Positions 45,933 to 55,215 of a stretch of 64,000 nucleotides of DNA are shown here, piece by piece (the stretch's first letter is position 1; every line of letters begins with the position of its first letter). Under the pieces are notes generated by a model, which saw nothing but the letters and a program-made list of their open reading frames with translations, made no database searches and was not told the DNA's origin. The stretch comes from CAVYXK01 sp963708245. Lineage in GTDB: Bacteria; Pseudomonadota; Alphaproteobacteria; Acetobacterales; Acetobacteraceae. Both the position numbers and the translations under genes were made by a program. Where the stretch lies: the NCBI GenBank assembly GCA_963708245.1, contig OY970201.1:2914001-2978000 (forward strand). Reading direction: 5' to 3'.

Positions 45933-46226
45933 ATGAGCAACAGACGTTTGATCAGCGGTCGGGTGACGCTGACCGAAGTGTATATACCCTCGATCACAAT
46001 GGTGATTCTCTCCAGCCTCAAGGTGGCCGTGGGACTCGCCTTCACGGGCGCGATCGTTAGCGAATTTGTCCCCTCCCGCCGTGGCCTCGGGTATCTCCTG
46101 AACTTTGCACAGTCGAGCTTCAATGCGGCACTGACATTGGCGCTGGTGCTGCTTATCATGCTCTTTGTGCTGCTGCTGCTCGCCATCACTGGTTGGATCG
46201 AGCGGCGGTTGTTACGGTGGCGGTGA
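45933..46226 (+). pseudogene. C-terminal fragment of a nitrate/taurine-type ABC permease
   Basis: This 97-aa ORF matches the last two helices of SsuC/TauC-like permeases: ITMVILSSLKVAVGLAFTGA, AIVSEFVPSRRGLGYLL, then LITMLF-like helix and ERRLLRWR. The first two-thirds, including most membrane helices, are absent. It ends 35 bp before a dispersed repeat, consistent with a rearranged junction. Confidence 0.75.
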
Positions 46227-46260
46227 CGCGGGAGGCCGTCCCCCGAGATCGGCAACGGCC

Positions 46261-46318
46261 GCTTTCCACCCTGAGCGGCGGTAGCCGGGCTGCTGGCCGA
46301 ACCGCGGGAGGCGACCCC
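46261..46318. repeat. Dispersed repeat, fourth copy
   Basis: gctttccaccctgagcggcg and gtagccgggctgc match the earlier copies; the 3' half (gaaccgcgggaggcgacccc) is more diverged. Together the copies bracket the transporter gene block 41486-46226. Confidence 0.7.
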
Positions 46319-46842
46319 TTGCGGACACTTCGACCCTAACCGCCCCGGTTAGGCTAATCTAATCGCGCATTCGGAGCATCGAAGCATGCGCTGCGAAGTT
46401 TCGATAGAAGCCAGTGCGCCAAACCGGCGGATCAGCGGTTGAAGGCTGCTGCGCGCGACCGCGCACGGAGGGCGTCGGGCGGGAAGCTCTAGCCGGCAAG
46501 CCCTCGAACTCGTCACACCAGACGAGGGCGCAAACCAACGACGGTAATCTGCGGGCTTCAGCATCGGGCGATCTTCGCCAGCGGCTCCCATGAGGTGGCC
46601 CTGGGTGATTGGACCCTGTCGCCCCGCGGGAGCCCGCCGGGTGGCCGATGCGCCGCGCGCCCCCGAGCTTGCTCTTCGAGCTGCCCAGGTGACGCGGCCG
46701 GGGAGGCTTCGGGGAGCGCAGAGGAAGCCGGGGCGTGTCTCGCGGTGGGTCCTCTCGGATCGCTCGGCCGGGCGGATCAGCGCCACCGGTCCGCGCTCGG
46801 TTCGCTTTCCCACCGCCTAATCCTTGCCCTACCTTACCGCCC
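46319..46842. other. Stretch without a recognised gene
   Basis: About 520 bp. Several overlapping arginine-, proline- and glycine-rich frames are open on both strands, as expected for GC-rich non-coding DNA. None resembles a family. Confidence 0.5.
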
Positions 46843-46953
46843 ATGTGTGGCCGCTATGCGTCCTGCCTGGCCGCCGAGGGCCTCCGCCGGACCTTCCGCA
46901 CGACCAACCCGCTGGCCCGTGCGGTCTGGCTCAACACCGGCGCTGTGACCTAG
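46843..46953 (+). pseudogene. N-terminal fragment of an SRAP (HMCES/YedK) peptidase
   Basis: The 36-aa start MCGRYASCLAAEGLRRTFRT matches the N-terminus of SOS-response-associated peptidases, including the catalytic cysteine at position 2 that links to abasic sites. After about 25 residues the match is lost and a stop follows. The full protein is about 220 aa, so this is a relic. Confidence 0.7.
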
Positions 46954-47014
46954 TTCATAGCGTAACGCTCGAATTTCTAGGCACCGATAGCGTCGTCGGC
47001 TTTCGGGTGATGCT

Positions 47015-47683
47015 TTGAGCTTCTCCAATCCTGTGAAGTTCTCCTATCCTGTCGGCGAGCATGCTGAACAATCCGGCGACCGCGAGCGTCTCGACCGTTT
47101 CCTTCTGCCCGACTTATTCTCCGACCAGCCTCAGCCTTGGTGTCGCATGTGCCAGAAGCCGGCCACCAAGTGGGCATGGGCGCGCGTTGATGGCGACCAA
47201 TGGCGGCTGCACGTCGAATGCCACGGGGAAGAGGTCGAAGGCGCCCTACCGCGGCGCTCTGCCAACTACATGGTAGTGCCAGAGGCGTTCTGCTTCGACG
47301 AACCACACCTTGCATCTTGTCCGTTCTGGTACGTGGGATTCGGCGGCGTGCAGATCCAGTTGGCGCAGTCCTATCTCGATAAGGCTGTGGCAGAGGGCGG
47401 CTACATCAGGCGCTTGCGGCCGGTTGCGAAGATCGCCCGTACACCGCTCGGTATCTTGGGATTGACGGGAGTGCTCAGCGCCCCAGCAATGATAGCTCTC
47501 ATCACAGCGTTCATGGTGGAGCAATTGCTGGCGCTGGTTCTGGAACGGCTATGGTCGGCGAGGGAAGAAAAGGTGATGGCGCGGGTGCTGGCTGAATCGC
47601 GGGCTGCAGCGGCGGGCCGGGGTGGGCCGATGCGGCGTTGGGGCTGCTGGCGCTGGTGTGCGCGACATGGGCCATTGTGCTGA
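47015..47683 (+). CDS. Hypothetical protein with a small zinc-site-like motif and C-terminal hydrophobic region
   Basis: This ORF of up to 222 aa is unrecognised. A CRMCQKPATKW...HVECH arrangement (about residues 43-69) could bind zinc. Residues 140-175 are hydrophobic (ILGLTGVLSAPAMIALITAF) and could anchor it. The first start codon is a TTG at 47015; a GTG at 47033 is an alternative. The 3' end overlaps another open frame. It may be real or decayed. Confidence 0.45.
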   Translation: MSFSNPVKFSYPVGEHAEQSGDRERLDRFLLPDLFSDQPQPWCRMCQKPATKWAWARVDGDQWRLHVECHGEEVEGALPRRSANYMVVPEAFCFDEPHLASCPFWYVGFGGVQIQLAQSYLDKAVAEGGYIRRLRPVAKIARTPLGILGLTGVLSAPAMIALITAFMVEQLLALVLERLWSAREEKVMARVLAESRAAAAGRGGPMRRWGCWRWCARHGPLC

Positions 47684-47943
47684 TCCTTCGGCTTGGCAAT
47701 GCTCGTCGGCCGTCATGGTCGGCTCCCAGCCATGACCCCGAACGTGCCCGCAGAGCCGCCCCCATGGACGGACCACAAACCCCCTACAGGCCACCGACGC
47801 TCACGGGGTGCTTATGGGGACAACGGCGGCGTCCTCGGCGCCGTCCACGACTCTCCGCAGCCGTTCAGCGTGAGTGTTTCCGGGCGCGCTACGCCACGGC
47901 GGCGCCGGCTGCCGCTAAAGCCGGGCGATATGTTCGAGTGGGT

Positions 47944-48084
47944 GGCTGGGACGCGATGGCGCGCGACCCAGTGCTGAAGGCGGCTTCGGGCGTCGCAGTG
48001 ATTGTGCATGCAGTCAATCCACCTGGCTACCGCAACTGGGCCAAGCTCGTCTTGCCGATGCTGGACAACACGATGGCCGCGACC
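47944..48084 (+). pseudogene. Fragment of an NAD-dependent epimerase-like protein
   Basis: The translation GVAVIVHAVNPPGYRNW and KLVLPMLDNTMAA matches the family segment that follows the Rossmann start in NmrA/epimerase-type proteins. The N-terminal nucleotide-binding motif and everything downstream are missing. It is part of a 185-codon frame that otherwise resembles nothing. Confidence 0.6.
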
Positions 48085-48425
48085 TCGTCGTGGTGGGTCC
48101 CCTGTCGCAAGCAGCGTAGGTCGGGAGTGAATCGTGCCTGGGAGGGCAGTCGCCAATTCCCGCAACCGGCTCGCGGTATGCCGCGGCCCGCCTAACGGCT
48201 TGAGGTAGGCTGTGCCAAGCCGCCCCTGCGGCGAGCGCGCCACCCAGAGTGCGCCGGGACACACCGAATGCCGATGCAGTAAACCGGTGTTGCACGTTCA
48301 TAAAAACTGCTTTACGATTAATTTTTGGAACGAAGGCTTGGCATCCGGAAACGGGAACGGGAGTGGCACCCATGATCGGGTTCATGGTCACTGCGGCGTT
48401 CGGTGAACTTGCAAAGGTGTGCGGG
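48085..48425. other. Gap upstream of the PEP-CTERM gene
   Basis: About 340 bp. A less GC-rich stretch around 48295-48330 (cataaaaactgctttacg) probably holds the promoter of the following gene. No gene is seen. Confidence 0.45.
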
Positions 48426-49004
48426 ATGGTTCTGAACGCTTGGACGAAGAGGATGGGGCTCCATTCGGGTTTCGTCCTGAGCACGATGCTTCTGGGAGCC
48501 AGTGTTTGCAGTGCCGGTCCAATCACCTACAAAGTCGATCAGACGATCGGGGCAGGCAGCGTCACGGGCACCATTCAGACCAATGGGGCAACGGGGGTTC
48601 TCAGCGTTGGCGACATCACCGCTTGGAATCTGGAGTTGAACGGGGTGGGCGCTTCTTTCAACCTCACAAATCCTACCAGTTCTGTGTTTGTGGTTGGCAG
48701 CGACGTCACTGGCACGACGAAAGATCTCTTTTTCAACTTCAGCGGCACTGACGGTGGTTACTTCCTGTTTCAGCTGGTTCCGTTCTCGGGCTCCCAATAC
48801 TACTGCGATCAGGCGCTCGGTGGTGGTCCCTGCATTCAAGGCGCAAGTGTTGTCCCGCAATTCTACACCGATGCTTCTGCACAGATTGTCCCCGAGACCG
48901 GGAACCAAATTATCGGAACGGCGATCCCCGAACCCGCTGCGCTCTCGCTGGTTGGCCTCTCCCTGGTCGGGATTGGCTTTGCCAGATGGCGGAAGGCCCG
49001 CTGA
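48426..49004 (+). CDS. PEP-CTERM sorting domain protein (exported, hypothetical)
   Basis: This 192-aa protein has a signal peptide (GFVLSTMLLGASVCSAG), a beta-rich Gly/Thr/Asn region, and a C-terminal PEP-CTERM anchor: PEPAALSLVGLSLVGIG then basic FARWRKAR. It should be processed by an exosortase and released or anchored. The start is uncertain: ATGs at 48372, 48426 and 48453 are in frame. The gene's codon use is much less GC-rich than the host genes. No exosortase is in the window. Confidence 0.8.
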   Translation: MVLNAWTKRMGLHSGFVLSTMLLGASVCSAGPITYKVDQTIGAGSVTGTIQTNGATGVLSVGDITAWNLELNGVGASFNLTNPTSSVFVVGSDVTGTTKDLFFNFSGTDGGYFLFQLVPFSGSQYYCDQALGGGPCIQGASVVPQFYTDASAQIVPETGNQIIGTAIPEPAALSLVGLSLVGIGFARWRKAR

Positions 49005-49332
49005 GCGCCCCGCTTTATACCAGGTAGCTCAGGGACTGACCCTCCGGCGACCTTATGCCTCGCCGTCATGCCGGGATTTAACCGGCTACCCCTATGAGAT
49101 CGCCAGATCGACGTTCGCAATGACCGCAGCCGTAGCATCGAGATCGCGCAGCGAGCCCCGGAAGCGGACCTGACGATTGGGGCGACAACCACGGGCGCAG
49201 GACGCGAAGACAGCCGCCGCCACGCCGTCACCTCACGCGCCCTGAGAAGCCTCAAACGTCGTGGATTGCTGCGCCGCGGTCCGCTTGCCGATGCTCGCCA
49301 GAGGCCTGTTCGCTTGCCTCAGAAAGCTCGCG
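49005..49332. other. Gap between two convergent PEP-CTERM genes
   Basis: About 330 bp, GC-rich. Nothing recognised, and no clear hairpin with a T-run. Confidence 0.4.
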
Positions 49333-50034
49333 CTAGGCGAGCGGTATCGGCACCCCTGGGCGGCGATGGCGCATGTATCCCAGCCCGACGATCCCGGCCA
49401 GGATCACCACGACGCCGGGAGGTTCGGGCACGGCGGCAGGCGGATCTGCACGTGACTGACCCAGAATGATGTCGCCAGACACGATATGCCCGCCCACATT
49501 GGCCTTGAGCAGAGAGATGTCGATCGCGTCGGTGGTGATGCCGTAGGGCGTGACTGTGCAACCCATCGGACCGCACGAAATAAGCTCGCTGACCAGCTGC
49601 TGGTCGAGCGTAATCGTCACGCCATTCTTGTCGTAGAGCACTGTGTCATTGGCCGCATTACCGGAGAAGGTGAGCGTCTGGTAGCCGACAAGGCTGCCGC
49701 TGATGGTCAGCGAACCGAAGCTGGCAGCGCCGAAGACCGAGATGTGCCCCGGGAACACCTCACTCCAGGTCGCCGAGGACGCGATGCCGGTAGCCGAAAC
49801 GCTCAGGAATGGCTGTGGGAACGGACCCGAGCCGGCAAGAACGACGGGCGGGGGCGGGATGTCCATCAGGGTCAGGCTGTCTGACTTCAGGCTCGCGTCG
49901 CCTTCCGCCGAGATGAAGTCAACCCCGAAGCCGCCGGAAGCGGCGTGCGACTTGATGCCGGTTTCGCGGGCAAACAGCGTCGGGTCCGGGATGCTGCCGG
50001 GCACGATCGGGACGGTTTGATTTGCCGACGGCAC
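49333..50034 (-). pseudogene. PEP-CTERM protein lacking its signal peptide
   Basis: The 233-aa frame ends in a PEP-CTERM anchor (AAVPEPPGVVVILAGIVGLG, then YMRHRRPG). The middle is beta-rich (SLTISGSLVGYQTLTFSGN). The first codon is a GTG at 50034 with no signal peptide. Upstream the frame stays open into a fragment of an IS91-type recombinase. The N-terminus has therefore probably been cut off by that insertion or a later deletion. Confidence 0.65.
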
Positions 50035-50084
50035 CCGGACCGTCTTGTCATAACCCCGCGAACCGGCGCCGGAAACTGCCCCGA

Positions 50085-50246
50085 CTGGATGTCCTCGGCC
50101 GTCGCCTTGTCTGGAGACCGGCCAAAGAAATCGGCGAACCTCTTGACGGCTCGAATGTACCCTTGTTGAGTCTTCGGCGACATTCGACGCATGGTCATGT
50201 CGTCGACCATGCGTTGGCGCAACGGGCTGATGACCTTATTGGTCAT
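50085..50246 (-). pseudogene. N-terminal fragment of an IS91-associated tyrosine recombinase
   Basis: About 54 residues (ISPLRQRMVDDMTMRRMSPK ... FFGRSPDKATAEDIQ) align with the start of the intact recombinase at 40133-41041 (ISPLRQRLIDDMNMRRFS, FLGRSPDTATADDV). The frame then leaves the family abruptly at the junction with the PEP-CTERM gene. It is a different IS91 subtype from the intact unit. Confidence 0.85.
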
Positions 50247-50614
50247 GAGGGGCCTCCTGTCTTGGCTGAGGTTGTGAAGCCCCTCAATCTCAAGACAGGT
50301 CGTTCCCAGCCCGCCACTCTTCCTTCACTGCCAATTACCGCGGTAGCGGTTTAGTCCTTCGACCCAGAGCTGCCGCTCAGTCGAGCGGTGCTGCTCCTCC
50401 AAAGCAGACATTCCATCCGCCGACCTCTTGGGCCGGCAATGGGTGAAAGCCGTGCGAAAATGCGAGAGGCCGCTTGGACTAGCACGTAATTGTCCGTTCC
50501 TTGACGAACACTCCAAGCCGGCTCGGACCGCGCCCGGCGGCCAACCCGGCCGCGCGAAGCGGCCAGGCGGGGAGAGTTGGGCATCTAAGAAGCACGAAGC
50601 ATGATGCTCGTCCG
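50247..50614. other. IS91 end remnant and upstream region of the DMT gene
   Basis: The first 40 bp resemble the DNA upstream of the intact IS91 recombinase; gaggggc (50249) and gcccctc (50280) can form a stem. The rest, about 300 bp, holds no recognised gene. Confidence 0.5.
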
Positions 50615-51451
50615 ATGCTGCTGTCTCCTGCCGTCATCGCCGTGGTGTCGCTGGCTGCGCTCCTGCATGCCGGCTGGAACGTAGTAGTTCGCGCAGGCAC
50701 CGATCGGCGGCGGGAGACTGCCCTGCTGGTGTCTGGCGCCACGGTTCTGGCCGCCCTGATCCTACCCTTCCTGCCGCTGCCGCCGACCGCGGCGTGGCGC
50801 TACTTGCTGACTTCGGCTGTCCTGAACACGCTGTATTTCATCCTGATCGCAGAAGCATATGCGCGCGGCGGCGTGGCGCTAGCTTATCCGCTGATGCGTG
50901 GCACGGCACCGATGCTGACTGCGCTTGCCGCCTGGGTCCTGGTAGGCGAAGTGCTGCCGCCGCTCGCCTGGTTAGGGATCGCCGCCATTTGCACCGGCGT
51001 GGCTCTGGTGGCACAGCCGCGTGGCGCCCCGGGCGAGCGGACCACGGTACGGCTGGCGCTGGCTAACGCAGTGGTGATCGCCGCCTACACGCTGAACGAC
51101 GGGCTCGGCGCGCGGATCTCGGGTATGCCGCTCGCCTACACGCTGTGGCTGTTTCCACTCTCCGCAGTGCCGACGCTGCTATGGCTGCATCGGCGCGGGC
51201 TGCCGCATCCGCCGAGCTGGCGGGAAGCACGACGCGGTCTGGCCGGGGCGGGGTGTGTGATCGGGGCCTACGCGCTGGTGCTATGGGCGATGACCCGCGC
51301 ACCGATCGCGCCGGTCGCGGCGCTGCGCGAGACCGCGATCCTGTTCGGCGTGGTGCTGGCGCGGTTTCTGCTCGGCGAGCGGCCGGGGCATTGGGGTTGG
51401 GGAGGCGCGCTGACGATCGCGACCGGTGCTGTGCTGCTGCGATTGGCCTAA
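50615..51451 (+). CDS. EamA/DMT-family transporter
   Basis: This 278-aa membrane protein has about ten hydrophobic segments and two EamA halves. Recognisable features are LHAGWNVVVRAG, YFILIAEAYARGGVALAYPLM (split at IAEAYARGGVALAYP) and WAMTRAPIAPVAALRETAI. It is likely an exporter of small metabolites. The ATG at 50615 begins the first helix; the longer frame reads through non-coding DNA. GC content here is host-like, unlike its neighbours. Confidence 0.88.
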   Translation: MLLSPAVIAVVSLAALLHAGWNVVVRAGTDRRRETALLVSGATVLAALILPFLPLPPTAAWRYLLTSAVLNTLYFILIAEAYARGGVALAYPLMRGTAPMLTALAAWVLVGEVLPPLAWLGIAAICTGVALVAQPRGAPGERTTVRLALANAVVIAAYTLNDGLGARISGMPLAYTLWLFPLSAVPTLLWLHRRGLPHPPSWREARRGLAGAGCVIGAYALVLWAMTRAPIAPVAALRETAILFGVVLARFLLGERPGHWGWGGALTIATGAVLLRLA

Positions 51452-51617
51452 CTGAAGATAAAGAATCAGGGTCGGGGAGCAGTATGGGCACTGGTCACTC
51501 GCCGCAGAAGTTCGGCCAAGCCGCCTTCATCAACGAGCCTTGAAGCGACAGATGGTTCGAACCATCGGGTTTCACGCTGCGCCTTTTCCGGCCAGTCCTC
51601 TAACTAGGGAGATTACC

Positions 51618-52430
51618 ATGGCACGCGCGCAGGGGCGATGCGTCTTTTGCGACGGGGCATCGGGGGTGTCGCTCTCCCGCGAGCACGTCTTCCCGGACTG
51701 GCTTCGGCAGCTATTTCCGCGCTCCCCCACAGATACTCACACTCACGGGGTCGTTAACTGGGCCTCGATGGATGTCCCCGACGTTCTCTCGCGGCGTATG
51801 GCTGCTACCCGGCAGAGACAGGGACAAGCCAGCACCAGGAAAGTCCGAGTCGTTTGCAAGAAGTGCAACAACGAGTGGCTAAGCGCTTTGGAAGCCAGGA
51901 CAAAACCGCTGCTGATGGAGCTTATAACTGGTGCACAGCGTAACATTGGCGCAGCCGAGCAATCTGCGCTCGCGGTGTGGGCTGCCAAAACCATCATGAC
52001 TGCCGAGTTCATCGAGCGGACCAAGATCGCAATTCCTTTAGCGCACCGTCAGTTTCTGATGACGAACCTCACGGTACCCGATGGTTGGTGGATATGGGTC
52101 GCTGGCAGCCAAGGCATACAGTGGCGCACTGGCCTATATCATTTCAGTGCAAAGCTAAACGTCTCGCTAATCGACCTGGAAACGCCCGATGCTCTCAATA
52201 TTCAGTGTACGACGATCGGAATCGGAGCGCTGCTGATCCACGCTATCAGCACGACCGTCCCTGGGCACAGCTTCGTTCTCGACAATCCGAATAAGAGCGA
52301 CTTGCGCTCGATCTGGCCCGTTGGAGCGCCCATCGCTTGGCCGCCGGCAAGGCTGCTTAGCGATGACGACATTGATGTCATCAAAACCAACCTGGAGCGG
52401 GCCTACCAGCTGGTCAGGACTGACCGGTAG
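51618..52430 (+). CDS. HNH-like zinc protein of unknown function
   Basis: This 270-aa protein has CVFCDGASGVSLSREHVFPDW near the N-terminus (CxxC, then EHVFPxW) and VVCKKCNNEWLSALEARTK about 65 residues later. This is a treble-clef HNH-type arrangement found in many uncharacterised mobile-element genes. Nuclease activity or a defence role is possible but unproven. The start ATG at 51618 follows AGGGAGATTACC. Its base composition is less GC-rich than the adjacent transporter gene, consistent with separate acquisition. Confidence 0.65.
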   Translation: MARAQGRCVFCDGASGVSLSREHVFPDWLRQLFPRSPTDTHTHGVVNWASMDVPDVLSRRMAATRQRQGQASTRKVRVVCKKCNNEWLSALEARTKPLLMELITGAQRNIGAAEQSALAVWAAKTIMTAEFIERTKIAIPLAHRQFLMTNLTVPDGWWIWVAGSQGIQWRTGLYHFSAKLNVSLIDLETPDALNIQCTTIGIGALLIHAISTTVPGHSFVLDNPNKSDLRSIWPVGAPIAWPPARLLSDDDIDVIKTNLERAYQLVRTDR

Positions 52431-53283
52431 CCAGCGTCGAACGTGCCCCACGCTCGGCCACCTCGCCTAGTAGGATCACGTCACGCGCCATTGCGCCGAT
52501 GCTCGCCCAGGTCGCGCTTGCGGGCAAATCGTGCGGTTGTCCGATCCTGACAAACCGGCGATTGACAGGGGCCAACGTACGCATAGCTCAGCCCGCGGGC
52601 CGCGCTGCTCCGCCTTTTTCTGCTGCCGGCTCCGATCGAGCCGGTTCGGGCTCGCTCCCAGGCTTCACGAAACTCCTCGGTGTTGTATTTGTCGCGGCTA
52701 AGCCAGAACGAGACTTTACCAGTCTTCTTGCTCACCCGTCGAATGGCCAGAACGCGCTTTAATTGAAACGAGATCGTGTCGGGAGGTCAACCATCGGGCG
52801 GTCCGGTCGGAAAGGCGGTCGGCCGGAGAGGACTCCCCCATCGCCGGGGAAGGAACTCTCCCGGCTTTGGGGGTGTCTTCCTGGTGGCCAGCGGGGCGGC
52901 GGCCCTCGGTGAAGGTCTCACAGGACCAGCTCACCAGCTCGCCATACTGAGCCTCGGCGGCAGCCTGGCGGGCCTCGATCTCGGCAGTCGGGCAGATTGG
53001 TCCTGCGCGGCTTGTGCCCCTGCCCAGCGGGCTGCCAGCGCACCAGCGACCACGGCCTGGTGTCCTGCCCGGTCAGGGCGCGCAGCCTCGGCAGCATCTC
53101 GCCAAACCGCGCCCGCGCGTTCTCCGCAGCCTTCACGGTCGGGAACCCTTGCTTGATTGACCCCCGAAAAGGCTCGCGGGGCGGCGCTATGGCAGGAGAT
53201 CGTCCGGGAGGTGAACAACACGGCCGGTCATCCCGCCGGCGGAACAGCCGCGCCAGGTCCGGGCAGTAGGGATCGCAGCAGTT
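52431..53283. other. Stretch of doubtful ORFs
   Basis: About 850 bp. The only candidates are the minus-strand ORF at 52481-52735 and a minus frame at 52918-53160 (KAAENARARFGEMLPRLRAL), which may be a decayed gene. I recognise no family. Confidence 0.4.
52481..52735 (-). CDS. Small hypothetical protein, doubtful
   Basis: This 84-aa ORF starts MSKKTGKVSFWLSRDKYNTE, a plausible polar start. After about 35 residues it turns into low-complexity arginine-rich sequence. It could be the beginning of a decayed gene. No family is recognised. Confidence 0.25.
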   Translation of the reverse strand: MSKKTGKVSFWLSRDKYNTEEFREAWERARTGSIGAGSRKRRSSAARGLSYAYVGPCQSPVCQDRTTARFARKRDLGEHRRNGA

Positions 53284-53481
53284 CTAAATCTGCACGCTGT
53301 CCTTGTGCGGGCAGTCGCCGATCTGCACGCGCATCACCGCTCCTATCGCAGCACCCGGACCATGCTCGGCCAGCAGCCGCGCGGTGCTGAGCCGTCCGCG
53401 CCGGTTACAGCGCCCGCACAGAACCTCGATCATCTCGATCCGCTGAGCGACCTCGCCCAGTGTGATGACAGCACGCGCCAC
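53284..53481 (-). CDS. Small zinc-ribbon-like protein
   Basis: This 65-aa ORF starts MARAVITLGEVAQRIEMIEV, then CGRCNRRGRLSTARLLAEHG and a late DCPH. It resembles a small alphaproteobacterial family of unknown function common on islands, with a CxxC...CxH arrangement that could bind zinc. It ends shortly after the last cysteine, perhaps truncated. The 180 bp between it and the next gene hold nothing clear. Confidence 0.5.
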   Translation of the reverse strand: MARAVITLGEVAQRIEMIEVLCGRCNRRGRLSTARLLAEHGPGAAIGAVMRVQIGDCPHKDSVQI

Positions 53482-53661
53482 GCTTTCCCTCGCCGTCTGT
53501 GGCGTGATGACTTCTGTTTAGCTATCGGGAACAAGGATTCCGCTACCAGGACGGCGGGGCGTCATCCTGCGGTGTCAGGGGCAACTGGGAACAAGCCTTT
53601 CGTCATGAGTTGCAAGTTCACCTGCCATCAGAACTTCCGAAAGCTGTCTGCGCAAAGGCGC

Positions 53662-54279
53662 CTACTGCATGTATCGAGCAACGAACGCCTTGTATTCATC
53701 GTCTGAGTGGCAACTGATTTCATCTCCTGAAGGGGGAGATAGGTCGCACCTGAACGGGGGAACCTCCCAATACTTTTTCGTGTTGCTCGATATCCAGTCA
53801 TACTCGGCATATATGCGCTGCTCAAATGCGTCAACGAGGAACTTCGTTATCGCCTCACTGCTACTGGAAATCCCGGTGACTTCCAGGGTCATGAAGCACT
53901 TTTTGAGGGTTGCATTATAGTGATCTTGATATACCGCCGTCTGACCGTTCTGCATCCCGCCCTGCTCACTGTAGCCTTGCTGTCGGAAGACCTTATCAGC
54001 CTGCGTCGCACACCTTTCCTCTAGTGCCGCCGCCTCCATCGCTGACTTGTCGGCAAGCTTGGCCGTCAGGTCGTGGATTTCCTGCGTGAGGTGTCGGGCA
54101 GCGGTGATTTCAACATTGAGTTGCCATGCTAAGACCCCAATGGTGGCCAGGAGAAGCAGGATTACCGCTGATACAATTGGTTTCACCACAGCTTTCCTGT
54201 TGCCTCCTGCAGTCTCGAGCCTCGCGGCGCGCAAGAGCCGCAGGCTGAGGTCGTCGAGCGATGGCGTGGGCTTCGGCAC
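53662..54279 (-). CDS. Single-pass membrane protein of unknown function
   Basis: The product, about 205 aa, starts at a GTG (54279, PKPTPSLDDLSLRLLRAA). One membrane helix follows (IVSAVILLLLATIGVLAW), then a short coiled-coil-like stretch, and an extracytoplasmic domain with four or five cysteines. An ATG at 54438 would add arginine-rich sequence that looks non-coding. Codon use is much lower in GC than the host's, indicating recent transfer. It is divergent from the lipoprotein gene. Confidence 0.55.
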   Translation of the reverse strand: MPKPTPSLDDLSLRLLRAARLETAGGNRKAVVKPIVSAVILLLLATIGVLAWQLNVEITAARHLTQEIHDLTAKLADKSAMEAAALEERCATQADKVFRQQGYSEQGGMQNGQTAVYQDHYNATLKKCFMTLEVTGISSSSEAITKFLVDAFEQRIYAEYDWISSNTKKYWEVPPFRCDLSPPSGDEISCHSDDEYKAFVARYMQ

Positions 54280-54741
54280 GTCGCAGATGTGGCGGATGTT
54301 GTGGTCGGGTTGCTTGATGGCGTTGCCTCCCTGACGGCGCGGTCTTGATCGAGCGAGCCCTCGATGCGCCTTTGCGCGGCGCGGATTCTCGCGGGCCGCC
54401 GCCCATCGCAACGGATCGTGTCCGCAGCGTAATGCCAACCAGTCCTTTATTCAAAGCAAATATTCTCCATAGAAAGCGGAAAGAATGCGAAGCCGGGGGG
54501 ATCTGGGTTGGGCAGACGCGTTGCTCACGCGGGGAAAGAGTGGCAGCGAATGGCAACCCCAAGCCGGGACGTTCAATCCCTGGTTGTCGCCCTCACAACC
54601 AGACGCTGCTTGTCAGAGACAATGCGGAGTTGCAATATTGGCGTCAAACAAGAACGCCTTAAAGGGGAGGTTCGGATGCGGTTCGCGATTGCTTCCGCCG
54701 TCGTGCTGACGCGTCTGAATGGGGAACGCGGAGACCCCTTA
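54280..54741. other. Divergent intergenic region
   Basis: About 460 bp between the membrane protein and the lipoprotein gene. An in-frame ATG at 54676 with GGGGAGG five bases upstream is an alternative start for the lipoprotein gene. No other gene is convincing. Confidence 0.45.
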
Positions 54742-55143
54742 GTGAAACGAGTAGGGTTTGCCAGACCGATCGCGTCGGTACTGTTTGCATTGGCACTTAG
54801 CGCATGCGCCAGCCAGGCCAGCCATGTCGGAGGTGACTTGTACAGCGCCGACAATGCGTGCAGACAGAATGTCTACAGGAGCCAGGTCGAGCTTGTGCAG
54901 TGCTTCGATTCGAGCGAGCGGCCGGTGGTAGAAACGGACCTGCCAAGCCTTCTGGGTGCATACGAAGAATGGAATTCAGTAAGAGCCACTGCGGCGATCG
55001 ACTTCGACAGGAAGGTGAAGTCAGCCCAGCAGAATGCCCTAACTACCTTCAAGGCTGCCGTGGCTGAAGCAGGCAAGAAACTAAATGCGGCAGTTGCACC
55101 GATCTGGCCTAAAGACCAGAAAGAAATGCTTACGCTGAAATAG
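54742..55143 (+). CDS. Lipoprotein, N-terminal part; gene interrupted by an amber codon
   Basis: This 133-aa product starts at the GTG at 54742 (MKRVGFARPIASVLFALALS) and has a lipobox LSAC at residues 19-22, so it should be membrane-anchored. The stop is TAG at 55141-55143. The same frame then stays open without another stop through 55692, so this and the next entry probably form one gene of about 316 aa. The upstream ATG at 54676 has a better ribosome site but makes a poor signal peptide. No known family. Confidence 0.6.
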   Translation: MKRVGFARPIASVLFALALSACASQASHVGGDLYSADNACRQNVYRSQVELVQCFDSSERPVVETDLPSLLGAYEEWNSVRATAAIDFDRKVKSAQQNALTTFKAAVAEAGKKLNAAVAPIWPKDQKEMLTLK

Positions 55144-55149
55144 GAAGCA

Positions 55150-55180
55150 GATGCGGCCGAGGATGCGGCCGAGGATGCGG
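55150..55180. repeat. Short tandem repeat, 12-bp unit
   Basis: gatgcggccgag occurs 2.5 times directly after the amber codon and encodes DAAEDAAEDAA in the same frame. Repeat slippage would change length by four residues without breaking the frame. Confidence 0.85.
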
Positions 55181-55215
55181 CATGCAAGCGGGACGGTCTG
55201 TGGCGTTCCATCTCA

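Noticed and set aside
46349..46844. Overlapping minus-strand ORFs
   Set aside because: Arginine/proline-rich translations in several frames at once, typical of non-coding GC-rich DNA.
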